NCBI GenBank assembly: GCA_015657535.1 | Contig: JADHZB010001616.1 | Coordinates: forward strand, 256,649 to 274,734 | Origin: Nephromyces sp. MM_2019 | Lineage: Eukaryota > Apicomplexa > Aconoidasida > Nephromycida | DNA length: 18,086 nucleotides | Direction of reading: 5' to 3' | Part shown: in pieces, positions 8,405 through 17,836 of the stretch | How positions within the stretch are numbered: the first letter of the stretch is position 1 | Layout: every line of letters starts with the position of its first letter | Notes under the pieces: model-generated | Databases searched by the model: none | What the model was told of the DNA's origin: nothing | What the model saw: only the letters and a program-made list of their open reading frames with translations | Translations under genes and position numbers: made by a program

Positions 8405-10104
8405 ATGGACGGTCAATCTTACATCGGAAGGAAGGATGCTGAAGCGCTTGAGGAATACTATCAGGGATTGCGGAAGGAGGTGAATAAGAGCCCACAAGGT
8501 GTGGATAAATCTACGACTTCAGCTGCTACTGTTCAGCCAACCCTTGCAGACATACGCAGACGGAACCAGGCTGAATCGGAGGCGCTCCGTGACGAGGCAC
8601 ATCTAAAGAGATTCCGTGTAAGATCTTATATAGTAGTCTGACTTTTGCTGCTTTTTGAGAAAATCAACTCCAAAGAAGCAGTTTGCGCTTGCTTTAAGAG
8701 TAGTATGGGATTTTTTTTGCTCACTTAATCGTCGAGTTCACCAAATTACATCATTATCTTGTGCAAGGTTAAGTAAACTGTCATGTAGTACCTTTCAAGT
8801 GTTAATGCAACGTTTTATTTGGCTTTGAAGGTGTTTGAATTTTAAAGTATGCTACTTCAGGTGATATTTAATGGATTATGCATTCACTGCTTGGGTACAT
8901 GCTTAGTACTTTGATTGCTATGCTTTTCATCTATGCCCAAGCTTTTTTTTCTTGCTACTTCAGATCTTGAATTATACCTCAGAGGATAGCGCTTTGTCAA
9001 AGACAGAACGACGATTGAAAACATATTATTGTGCTATATGTGGAGCCCATTGTCTAATCACAGATGCAGACGTCTCTGACCTCCCTAGGCGCAAGACAGA
9101 TGGTGCATATGTTTTGCTGGTGAGCCCTTCATGAAGTCAAATTTTCTGCTGAATTTTCAAAGCTTCTGGTTAGTTTTACCGTCTTTTTTACGAGACCTGT
9201 AATCATGACCTTCATCAACTAGCAGCGATAGCACTGAAGAGACAAGATTTGGTAGGGTAGTTTCAAAAGGTTGCGAAAGTGCTGTGTTGTACCTATGAGT
9301 ATTTCAGAGTTGCTGCATCTATTATAACTTATCATTCCGAAATTTCTGACTTCAAGGTTTTTTCTCCGATCTTCTGTTTAAGTCGAGGTTACTCGGTTAT
9401 GGAGTCATTTCATTTTCATGCCCTTTCCTTCTCCTTAGAACTCAGCTTACTTTGTTAAGAAATACACTGAACCAGGGGAAACAGTTGCTATTCGCCGTAC
9501 TTCTGGAGTGGATTTACAAACTAGGTATTATTAATGTGTTTTTTTTCTTCTCAGGGCTTATATTAAAGAACGTCCTTCTTTAAAGTTCTTAAGTATGTTT
9601 TCAATTCATTATGCGCTTTTTCATGTGAAGTTGCTTTATTTCAATAGGCAAGTAAGGCTGAACATGCCTTTATTTAAATTATGTACTGATTCTTTTGAGT
9701 TCATTTGAGGTTAAACTACATTTTGCCACTATGCATAGAAATCGCATTTGCTTGAATGTCTCTGAGTTTATACTGCAGTAAGAACTAGTGATTCCTCTTC
9801 TTTTGCTTTCCATGTGAAACTTGTGTGTGAATCGTATTATACCGAAAGTAAATTTTTTTCTTTTTTTTACTAATTCCACCGCTTTAAGATGTTTATTCTT
9901 CACAATTTTGCATTGAAGATATTGCGCTATTTTTTGGGAAAAAAAATACTTTTGCTTCTTTCATTTAGGCTTAATTGTCGTGATTGCGGATATCCTCTAG
10001 GTTACGTGCCAGTTCCTTTAGATACTAAGACACCTTGCCTGGACATTTATTTCTTTTCCGACTCTTTACTAAATCAGCAATGTCAAGCGGCCGCCTTGAG
10101 TTAA
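8405..10104 (+). CDS. STEEP1/CXorf56-family protein (four exons, complete)
   Basis: Exons 8405-8617, 8964-9119, 9439-9524 and 9969-10104 encode 196 residues. Junctions are CCGT|GTAAGA to CTACTTCAG (phase 0), CTG|GTGAGC to CTCCTTAG (phase 0), and AG|GTATTA to TCATTTAG (phase 2, rebuilding Arg152). The start is the first ATG after an in-frame stop-rich leader. Residues 1-71 are hydrophilic (LADIRRRNQAE). The family core follows: YYCAICG (Cys94, Cys97), LITDADVSDLPRRKTDGAYV, a middle block EPGETVAIRRTSG, and NCRDCGYPLGY (Cys155, Cys158). The two CxxC pairs suggest a zinc site. Human STEEP1 (222 residues) promotes STING exit from the ER; family members outside animals have no settled role, so that function should not be transferred. 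Here the protein ends 38 residues after the second CxxC, lacking the long charged C-terminal region of the animal protein. Family call firm; function unknown. Confidence 0.87.
8618..8963 (+). other. Intron 1 of the STEEP-like gene (346 bp)
   Basis: Donor GTAAGA; acceptor after a strong pyrimidine tract (CTTTTTTTTTCTTGCTACTTCAG). It splits the gene between the variable N-terminus and the conserved core. Confidence 0.8.
9120..9438 (+). other. Intron 2 of the STEEP-like gene (319 bp)
   Basis: Donor GTGAGC; acceptor after CCCTTTCCTTCTCCTTAG. Phase 0. It falls directly after the LPRRKTDGAYVLL segment. Confidence 0.8.
9525..9968 (+). other. Intron 3 of the STEEP-like gene (444 bp)
   Basis: Donor AG|GTATTA, acceptor CTTCTTTCATTTAG. 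Phase 2, splitting the Arg codon before the second CxxC motif. A minus-strand ORF at 9679-9903 lies entirely within this intron and is not supported. Confidence 0.8.
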
Positions 10105-12044
10105 TACCTTCCAGGATCTTATTATTTTGCCTTTAGTTAATTTTTTTCTGTAGTCCTCTAGAAATATTTGCATTTCATTTGTTAATCTTGTCAAACAGTG
10201 TAACTTGCGTAATAGATTTAGCGGAATCAGTACCTTAATGATTCTTTGGACTTTTAAAAATCGAGTTCGGTACCACCTTAGAGTTTATTGTGTGTGCTTA
10301 TCTCCGTTGGGATAGCGCCTTTATAGCGATTTGTTTGCTTTCCCTTTGATAAATTTCATTTTTATTGATTTTGGAAGTGCAGGATTGCATGACATTCGTT
10401 TCATTCCAGAAAATTTACAAAAAATTTTGCTCCTAGAATATTCAATTTGTTTATTCGTCGGCAATTCTTACGCTTTATTTTGTACCTTAACTTGATGGAC
10501 TTAAAATAGAGCTTCTGATTGAACTTTATTAAATACTTATTCTTGAGCGTATAGAATATCAGCTACAAAAAATTCTCACTTTATCCTTTTTTTGAATCAA
10601 AAGTGAGTTGAATTTAGTTTGATATCCGGAGGACTGTCATATTCTCCGCGTAATTCTTTCTTTATGCAGTAGCAGCAGCTCTCTTTAAATATTTCTGTCC
10701 ATTCAATTGTTAACACTTCAAGGCATTCAAGCTTTGCAGCAAAATTATTTTAGAGATACAAGCAGTAATCTGCCTATTGAAATTATTTGCTTGTTTTTTT
10801 GTAAAATTAAGCTTCAGGCAGCGCTACTATTCCCGCATGCTGTTTTGCAAACTGGATTTCTGCTTTGCAGTTCATTCACTTCATGGGAAAGTACACTTGA
10901 ATACGGACTGGCTTCATTTCTTGTTTGGAGTCTGCTTTGTGAAAACCCAGAAAAAGGTTGATTATGGTATGCCTGTTAGCTATCTGCTGCTTGCTAAGCG
11001 AGCTTTTTATCGGTGTTCTTTACATGGGGATGCCTAACGAATTTGCTTCAGTATAAGTTCATTGTGTTTACTAATCTTTGATGTGAAGAAAAAGCGTGAC
11101 ATAAGTCGTTAAATTCAATGCAATTTTGTTAATTTTCATGGGGATTGATTTCCATCCCGGTCCTGAACCCACTAATTACGGCCCTCCGCAGGAAAAAAAA
11201 ATTTTATTGGCTTGCTTGGGCGTCGAACCATGCAAAATACCTTGAGATTTATTGCCCTGTAGACAAATCTGCTTTGCTGTTCAAATTACTGGATGATACC
11301 TTTCCTTTATCTCGATTAGATGGTTGAAACAACTGGTTTATTTTTGGATAAATCAGGAGCATCTACTCGTGCCTCTGAAATTTTTTTGTATTTATAGTTC
11401 ATACTTGCTCGCTATGGCGAAATAGCAAAGCTGCTTTTAGAGCTGCGATGATTAAGAGTACACCAAGTGTCACTGCGTTTTATTGGCTTCTCTAAGAAAT
11501 TTACTGTCATCTGGAATTATAGCAAACAAAGTGTGATACTAAATTGAAGAGGTTTACTTACTATTTATGCATGGAACTGAATATAACTCTTTACTGCAGT
11601 CGTGACGCTACGTATGGAGCTGTTCAGGATGGCCATGCTATATGCGCTTATCATCGTTTATTTACCATCAGCTTATCTCGAAGCATAATGCGGCTGCAGC
11701 TTTCTTAAGCTGATTATAGTCGTTAGTGCTGCCATTCTCCAGATTTTTTATTAGCTGTTAGAAAATAGTTGACGCTTAATTTTGACGGGCGCCACCTGGT
11801 GCTGAGGCGCTGGATGGGTGATAAGTAGCTTTACTGTTAGGAAAAAGGAAAGTATGCGAAAAAGCTATACACAATCCGAGAAATTGTCCCTTGAGAAACT
11901 TTCAAGCCGTCCTGCTGTGTTTTCATGGTAAAAAGTTCTGCAGCCACTTCCAATTAGGTCGCTAGTACAAGGAAACGGCCATGAATATATCTAGGAATTG
12001 GGTTTTGGCATGCATTGTGAAGCACCTTGGAGCTAGCTGTTTAT
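10105..12044. other. Spacer with exon-like fragments, no firm gene
   Basis: Two stretches look more protein-like than their surroundings. At 10777-10966 an open frame ends at a donor-like ATG|GTATGC and contains KVHLNTDWLHFLFGVCFVKT, but a second frame is open over much of the same bases. At 11192-11325, after an acceptor-like CCCTCCGCAG, a frame reads FYWLAWASNHAKYLEIYCPV and then a stop. The phases of the two pieces do not match (phase 1 out, phase 2 in), so they do not simply splice together. I recognise neither. They may be exons of an unmodelled gene, decayed coding remnants, or chance. Confidence 0.3.
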
Positions 12045-12545
12045 ATGATGTATTGCAACATCCTAATGCTCAACCAAAAATGGGTCTATGCGGAAGCACA
12101 AGGCAAGGTCGGGTCCAAGAAAATGCTCTTCAGATTTTGGTGGGTTTTACGCTTTCTTGAGGCAGTAGAAGCCCAGGAAACGAGTCAAAACAGTAAGTAC
12201 TACGCAGATTTAACCATAAAAAGAGCTCTATGTAATGATCTCGAGAAGTGGCCTGTATTTTGATTCCAAAACATTTCGTGAATTGAAAGCAGAATATACT
12301 TATTTATTATTTCTTTTGCTTTCGTAGATACAGGGAAATGCTCGTATGAAAGCAAACTAAGGAAGATGATTGTTGTCAAGCCAACTCGGGTTGGCAGGAA
12401 AGAGATCCCAAACGTGCCCGCCCATCATATGATCAGTTTTGTATCCGCAGCAGCTCAGGGATACTTTTCCCGTTGTTTTGTGTTCTTCCTGGCAGCTACA
12501 CACGCAGTACACGTGGGTGAACAAGCGCTTAGTAAAGCCTTATAA
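12045..12545 (+). CDS. Candidate two-exon protein of 121 residues, hypothetical
   Basis: The first ATG after an upstream in-frame TGA (12018-12020) opens 49 codons to a perfect donor GTAAGT at 12193. A pyrimidine-rich acceptor (TTTCTTTTGCTTTCGTAG) ends at 12327, and the second exon resumes in phase 1 and stays open for 71 codons to TAA at 12543-12545. The intron would be 135 bp. The N-terminal part has a Trp/Phe-rich stretch (LFRFWWVLRFLEA), and the C-terminal part has a hydrophobic run (YFSRCFVFFLAATHAV) that could be membrane-embedded. I recognise no family. In favour: both splice consensus sequences, matching phase, and a second exon open only in the predicted frame. Against: small size, and another frame open across exon 1. 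Confidence 0.33.
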
Positions 12546-13817
12546 ATGAGTCTTCTGGTGTAGTACCATGGCAGTACCAAATAACACACCGCTTTACATT
12601 ATTAAAGTTAAGAGCTTCTTGAAATATTCGGTTAGCACCATCCCTGGAGGTACAATTACTGCAGTACCAATTAGTACTTGAATTGACTTACGAATGTTGA
12701 AACCATCCAAACAAATCTCTGCTAAGTTTTTATCTGTAGTGCCCATAGTAATTGCTCTAACAGATTATACTTTTAAGATTGTAGTGGAAAGGCGAGTATG
12801 TGTTATCAGAAATCTGACGATAACCCATAAGAAGCATCCATTACGAGCATCATTATTCCAAGATTCTTAGAGCAAGAACCGTCCATATAGATGATAACTT
12901 CATTTAGTTACTTAATTTTCCCTGATTTTCATTTTGAATTCCACTGGGGATATCATGATGCCATCTGAGTTGCTTTCTACTGCAATGAATCTCAGCCGCA
13001 ACAAACAGTAGCACATCACATAAAAAAATGACGTTTTCAAGCAAAGACTTCTAATACCATTTGTATCTATGGTGCTAAGCTCCCTTGAAAAAATCTGCTA
13101 CAGGTACTTCAAAATATTATATCGGTGCGCTGCGCGCCCTGAAGTTGCCATATAACAGATGAGCAGTGCGCTGCTAGCCAAAAACAAAGTCACCCCTGTG
13201 AATTGCGGATAATACCTGTGAGGAGGATCTTTTAACCTGATATCCGCCGAAAAATGTAGCTACGATTATTACTTATCTTAGATGTTACTTCCGCTGGATT
13301 TCCGCGCTTGACTCGAGTGATAGAGGGGTAAAACAGGGGTGAAACAATTATGAAGTACTCCCATATCATACTTAGTTGGCAAGCTGTAACATCCTTTTCT
13401 GAGAGATGCTTGCGGTTACATAGCGGCGCGCATAACTTCAATAGCCATTAGAATTGATGAATTAAATGTTGCGCGGAGCAAAAATCAAGTTCCTTTCATT
13501 TTCTCACTCCGAAGCGGTATACTTATGCTTCTGAGCGGGAAAGGCTCGAAATTGCCGCTTATCTTCACGAATTTGGCTGCAAAAATTGGACTAATGTTTT
13601 TATACCTAGTCATCACGGTATCAAACGTATTGAGATGTGGTTTTTGCTCAGAATATGAGTTAGTCTATATATGTGAATCCATCGCTGCGATAACAGAACG
13701 AAGCTTTTTGACGGCGCTGTAGCAAAAAGGCTTGCCTTGTCAACCATAACGAGTACTATGGCAAGAAAGCTTTTTGTAGCTATTTTCCCGGCAACAAGTG
13801 AAGAATTTTAAAAGATA
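12546..13817. other. Spacer upstream of the methyltransferase gene
   Basis: No supportable gene. A 65-codon ORF at 13525-13722 is hydrophobic in its first half but has no recognisable family. The minus-strand ORF at 13232-13441 is equally unremarkable. The last 120 bp carry direct and inverted copies of a GCTTTTTG/CAAAAAG element (described separately) and probably include the promoter and leader of the next gene. Confidence 0.45.
13699..13780. repeat. Direct plus inverted repeats able to form competing hairpins
   Basis: GAAGCTTTTTG near 13700-13710 and GAAAGCTTTTTG at 13765-13776 are near-identical direct repeats. Between them, CAAAAAGGCTTGCC at 13723-13736 is an imperfect reverse complement of both; the second pairing also includes GGCAAG at 13760-13765. 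The middle copy could pair with either outer copy but not both at once. The element ends 38 bp before the ATG at 13818. Confidence 0.5.
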
Positions 13818-15203
13818 ATGCAAAGAATGAAGTTTCATGCGTCCAGTGTTAAATCATTTTGTCATAGCACGATTTTTCCGCAATCCTATGGTAAACAATG
13901 TTTAATTCTTGGACGCAGATGGTACAAAAGTAATCTCCCCACTCAAAAGCTTCCCGAGTGGTTAAGCAACAACGATGAAGCAACAGAAGATCTCCCAAAG
14001 TTCGTAGTTTGCTCAACAGAAGTGGCTTCTCTGGATAGTAGCAAGCAATGTTCTGACTGGCATACCCCATTGCCGAATGTACCGCTTGAGCACGCTAATC
14101 TTGCAGTGAATCATTCCTCGACATCAACTATCCAGTCCCCGTACCAAGCTAAGACATGGCAATTCGGCAGAAAACACAGATACTCAGCGGCAAACAAGCC
14201 TTTTGGGGCTACAATAGTGTCTGATAGTACCTACCCAATAATGCATGGCACCGGAGATACCAAATCTTCAATTCCTGGATTGCCGTTTGAGAAGTCGTTG
14301 ATACCAGAGTTGGATATAACCTCAACTCTACGAGCTCCACAAGAGTCGCCTCTAGTTGAACCTTCGGATATTCCTTACTGTCTTGACAATTTTCCCGGTA
14401 CGGCGAATTTGGAAAAATATCTGCAGCCATCGGAAGAATGCACGGCCATACATTCGGAGCGAACGGCCGATCAAAACATGGGGTCCTCGCGTGTGAAAAC
14501 ACGGATGGATTCTATAGTAAAAAGCAAGCCATATACTTCTTGTCGGTCAAGCGAAACTGAAAAACAGAGTTCCACTAGAAAGCGCAAGTCTATGCCAGTT
14601 AAAGAAGATGCAGAAACAACTGCAGCTCCTAATCAACCCTCCAGTAATTTTTTAATCCAAAAAGGCGCAGGAAGTAAGACTTTTCTCAAAAAAGAAGGGA
14701 TGCTTGTGGCATCTGAATATACGGAGAAGCTTATTACTTGGCTAAGGAATGTAATTCTTAAAAGGAAGTTACGTTGGTCAGAAAGCATTGCTGCTTTACC
14801 TTCGCAGAATGCCATTGAAACTTGCGCACAAAGCGAAACTCGTTTCAAAGGCTCTTACAACCCTCTCCACAATAAATTATTTTCGTCGTCCAATTACTTT
14901 GCCTTAGTAGGATTAGAGGCTATAAAGGAATTTTCTTTATTTTCAAGAAAACATCCTGCGGCTGAAAAGTTCTTAGCGCTATACTTACCCATTCAAAAAT
15001 TTAAGCAGAAAAACCTAGGCTTGTTAGAAAGCGATTTCGCGCTTTATTTCAAGGGAAGAAATTGGTTGTTAGAGAAGATTTTTAGCCAGCGGAACAAAAG
15101 ACTGCGGCGGCAATATGATGCTTTCGCGTTAATGCCGCGGCCATCTGATAAGATGATAAGAAAAGATATCAGGCTAGTACATTGTTTTGTTCCTGATATT
15201 TGA
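13818..15203 (+). CDS. SpoU/TrmH-type RNA methyltransferase, large N-terminal exon
   Basis: An uninterrupted 461-codon ORF, the longest ATG-started ORF in the window. Residues 1-40 are rich in Lys/Arg/Ser/Phe, nearly free of acids, and include GRRWYKS, resembling a mitochondrial presequence. Residues 45-300 are polar, Ser/Pro/Thr-rich and probably disordered, with a basic patch STRKRKS near 253. Residues 345-442 fit the substrate-binding domain that precedes SpoU catalytic domains: NPLHNKL, then YFALVGLEAIKEF (360-372; family pattern 'flveG..av.Ea'), strand LALYLP, and DAFALMPRP (434-442; pattern 'G.lAl.p.P'). The ORF stops at 15201-15203, but catalytic motif 1 lies in a later exon at 16368, so the coding exon probably ends earlier, for example at CTA|GTACAT (15177). 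Likely role: 2'-O-methylation of organellar rRNA or tRNA, like MRM1/MRM3. Targeting and substrate are inferred. Confidence 0.7.
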   Translation: MQRMKFHASSVKSFCHSTIFPQSYGKQCLILGRRWYKSNLPTQKLPEWLSNNDEATEDLPKFVVCSTEVASLDSSKQCSDWHTPLPNVPLEHANLAVNHSSTSTIQSPYQAKTWQFGRKHRYSAANKPFGATIVSDSTYPIMHGTGDTKSSIPGLPFEKSLIPELDITSTLRAPQESPLVEPSDIPYCLDNFPGTANLEKYLQPSEECTAIHSERTADQNMGSSRVKTRMDSIVKSKPYTSCRSSETEKQSSTRKRKSMPVKEDAETTAAPNQPSSNFLIQKGAGSKTFLKKEGMLVASEYTEKLITWLRNVILKRKLRWSESIAALPSQNAIETCAQSETRFKGSYNPLHNKLFSSSNYFALVGLEAIKEFSLFSRKHPAAEKFLALYLPIQKFKQKNLGLLESDFALYFKGRNWLLEKIFSQRNKRLRRQYDAFALMPRPSDKMIRKDIRLVHCFVPDI

Positions 15204-16367
15204 AGATAGATGTATTCAATTTCATCGAAGGTTTCCTGCTGGCAAGCATGGTGATATTTAAAAAGAAAAATATATTTTAGAAAATTAACATCCTCTAATA
15301 TCGTCAATCCTAATTTGTTTTTAATTGAATTTTATGCATAACATTCAATGCTTTTATAGCATTAAGGGTAAATCTATTACCCAACCGCCATTTGGTGTTA
15401 AGTTTTTACACGGCTATGCTAATATATATTTTTAATATGATTTTGGCTTTAAAGGTTTGACTTATTGCATTCAAAGCAATTTCATGTCCAAATGGCTGGT
15501 ATTAATTCAAATTTTTATGCTTTCGTACGGCTCTGGCTACACATGTAGTTAAAAGCAGGATGTTTCTCGTAAACGGAGCTTTGTTTATGCTTCACCTAGC
15601 TTTTGCACACAGTTTGAACTCGCGTCAAGCAGGTAGTAAGAAGTAAGATGCATGGGTGTTGTACAGGCAAATCCATTGCATCTCTTGTTTCACATTGAGT
15701 GCGATGAGCACATGTATCAACGAAATCCACGATATTGATTTATGGGTTAAATTTGGATAAATACAAAGTATTACTGCTGCCTGTAGTAGCACTTGACTGT
15801 TAAAAATCACTGCGATAATCCGCAACTCAACATCTATTTCCTTCTATCAGTTCAGAAAAATTGCTGTTAATTGACGGACTTCCTGATTAATTCCTTTTCT
15901 TTTGTCGGATGAAAATTCTCACGCTTTGCACAAACCAGTTTGCTCACGAGTGTGAAAATCGTAGCCAGACATGAGTGCGAAAATCACACACACACACTTG
16001 GCTTCATAGCTTTTATTCTCACTGGAGTTTTTCTTCGTTATTCTACCATGAATCAAATTTCTCGGTTTTATTCTTTGCGCTTCATTTCAAATGTCAGGTT
16101 AGAGCCGCAACCGCCTCTACTAGCAAGCTACATGTTGCTGCTTTCGGGGTGATTTTTTATAAAATAAATCGAAACAGATTTTTTAAAGAGTAGATTCCAA
16201 TAGATTCTGCACTTGATATATATATATATATATCATCAGAGAATTCCTCTATTCCTACTTTTATCTTTTTTTCATATTCTTCAATACTTTAAGAGTGAAT
16301 TTGCAGTAATGCTAACCGGTTATTTTTTTGACTAAATCCTCCATTGATGTTTCGTGATAATTTTCAG
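15177..16367 (+). other. Probable intron(s) of the methyltransferase gene
   Basis: Between the N-terminal exon and the catalytic-motif exon there is no long ORF. The span holds (CA)6 at 15985-15997 and (AT)9 at 16216-16233. A 20-nt candidate micro-exon at 15613-15632 (acceptor TTTTGCACACAG, donor AG|GTAGTA) would convert phase 0 to the phase 2 required at 16368. Overlapping ORFs at 15940-16193 show no family motif. Confidence 0.4.
16216..16233. repeat. (AT)9 microsatellite
   Basis: An uninterrupted AT run inside the presumed methyltransferase intron. A (CA)6 run lies at 15985-15997. Confidence 0.9.
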
Positions 16368-16500
16368 GCTGATGATTGCGTTGGACAGAATTCGTTATCC
16401 TTCCAATATCGGCATAATATTAAGAAATGCAGTAATGATGGGATTCGATGCAATTTATCTAGTTGATGGATGTACTGATCCGTATGGATGGAAGAGCCTG
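16368..16500 (+). CDS. SpoU/TrmH-type RNA methyltransferase, exon with catalytic motif 1
   Basis: After acceptor GATAATTTTCAG the frame reads LMIALDRIRYPSNIG, then ILRNAVMMGFDAIYLVDG and CTDPYGWKSL. This matches SpoU motif 1 closely: LDri.dPgNiGailRtA, then the conserved beta strand, then cDpy..KalRAS. Asn of SNIG and Arg of ILRN are the residues expected to help form the RNA and cofactor site of SPOUT enzymes. The exon enters in phase 2 and leaves in phase 0 at donor CTG|GTAGAA; without splicing the frame ends at TAG (16507-16509) three codons on. The motif is cut just before the RAS-G block. The rest of the knotted AdoMet-binding domain (motif 2 'GsEgkGl', motif 3 'IPm.g...SLNvs') was not found downstream, so the gene continues beyond the window or is broken. 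Family call strong; completeness unknown. Confidence 0.8.
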
Positions 16501-17836
16501 GTAGAATAGCTTGCTTTTTGGCAGTGTGCAGATGCTGCCGTCTGCCTTGTGATTTTTCAGTTTAATATACTAAAAGTTTTATTGATAATGGATTCTGTAG
16601 CGTATACAGTATAAAAGTGATCTTGATTATTACCTGTTTGGATTCTTTCTTTTTTTTTGATGAAATTTTGTTTTTTAGTTGTGTTTTTTGGGTGGGTGGT
16701 TTGTATGGTGTGCTTGTGTGAAGAAGTAGGATTTTGGAGGGGGACTAGATTGGTTATGGGGCTTCAAAAAATTTTTATGATTTTTTTTAATGCGCTTTAT
16801 AAAGAGGGTGTTTTGGTTTTCCTTCTTAGATAGAAGTGATGAAATGCTCAAGAACATTCATTTTAAGTGGTTTCAAAAAATTGCCTTTTTGCATGGTAAA
16901 AGCAGAATAATTTGATTATTTTGTATGGATGAAGAAGTGCGATGATTTCGCACCCTTGATGAATGGAAATTTCAGCATTTATACACGTTATTGTACTGGT
17001 TAAAAGCAGGCAAACTGCTATAAGGTGCTGGGTTTTATGTCTTTTGTGATTGGCGCTAATGCCATGGCAGCAGCGAAATTGTTTTGTGCCAAAATCCTTG
17101 AATATATTAAACGATTCACTCTATAAACACACAGAAAATTGATTTAGATTTTAACACCTCATTTAACAAAAATTCACGTTTTTTATGCCTATTTTTATAG
17201 CAGAAAGAGTGTGTTTTGTTAGCTCTTTCCTGCATGAATCTGTACGCATCACGTTGTTTAAATGGGGAAGAGCATGCTGATTGGTTTTTCTGTAAAACTC
17301 CACAAGTTTTTACTAAATTTCAATTTATCTTCAAAATGAAATTGAAGCCTAAAAACGCTAAACACTTTTTTAAAAACATTCTCTTTAGTATGCTTTATTA
17401 AGTACCGGATTTTAGTTAAACTCTAAGCGACGCTTGCTATAGCATCTTAAATAGTTGCACTTAGCTTATATCTCTAACTATATACCAACCCCTCTTCGAA
17501 TACACACACACACACACACACACGAATCATTGCCTTGATTGATAGCTTAATCTTCTCCTTACCTTGTGTGCGCAAAGAATTCATTTTCCTCCCTCCTCAT
17601 ATACAAATATTAAACGCATTTTCCACCAGAGATAAACATCTGTTTGTTAGCTGCTGCGAACCCGAACATCCTTCCTCCTCTTTGCTGCATTCTTTGCATT
17701 ATCATCGCATATTCTCAAACTTTGATAGAAATTGATGCAATTAGACTGCAAAGGGAGAGGCTTTCGCGTTGTTTGTGTGTGGTTTTATCTGTGTATATAG
17801 GTAGAGTTGCATTTTGGGTATTTGATTGTGTTCGTT
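16501..17836. other. AT-rich region, intron or 3' flank, no firm exon
   Basis: I looked for the missing SpoU motifs and found none in any frame. ORFs at 17216-17401 and 17535-17735 are open, and the second contains FIFLPPHIQ, vaguely like the strand after the RAS-G block. Its candidate acceptors, however, do not match the phase 0 exit of the preceding exon. (AC)11 lies at 17502-17523. A 6-bp hairpin (GTGCGA/TCGCAC) lies at 16937-16953. Confidence 0.45.
17502..17523. repeat. (AC)11 microsatellite
   Basis: An uninterrupted AC run, about 300 bp before the TG-rich terminal array. Confidence 0.95.

Noticed and set aside
8211..8497. Two minus-strand ORFs across the STEEP-like gene start
   Set aside because: Antisense to the leader and exon 1 of a well-supported gene; overlapping each other in different frames.
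13849..14848. Three minus-strand ORFs (13849-14070, 14209-14502, 14633-14848)
   Set aside because: All lie opposite the 461-codon methyltransferase exon and are shadows of it.
17535..17735. ORF with FIFLPPHIQ considered as the next SpoU exon
   Set aside because: Similarity is vague, the RAS-G block is missing, and candidate acceptors give phase 1 or 2 where phase 0 is needed.
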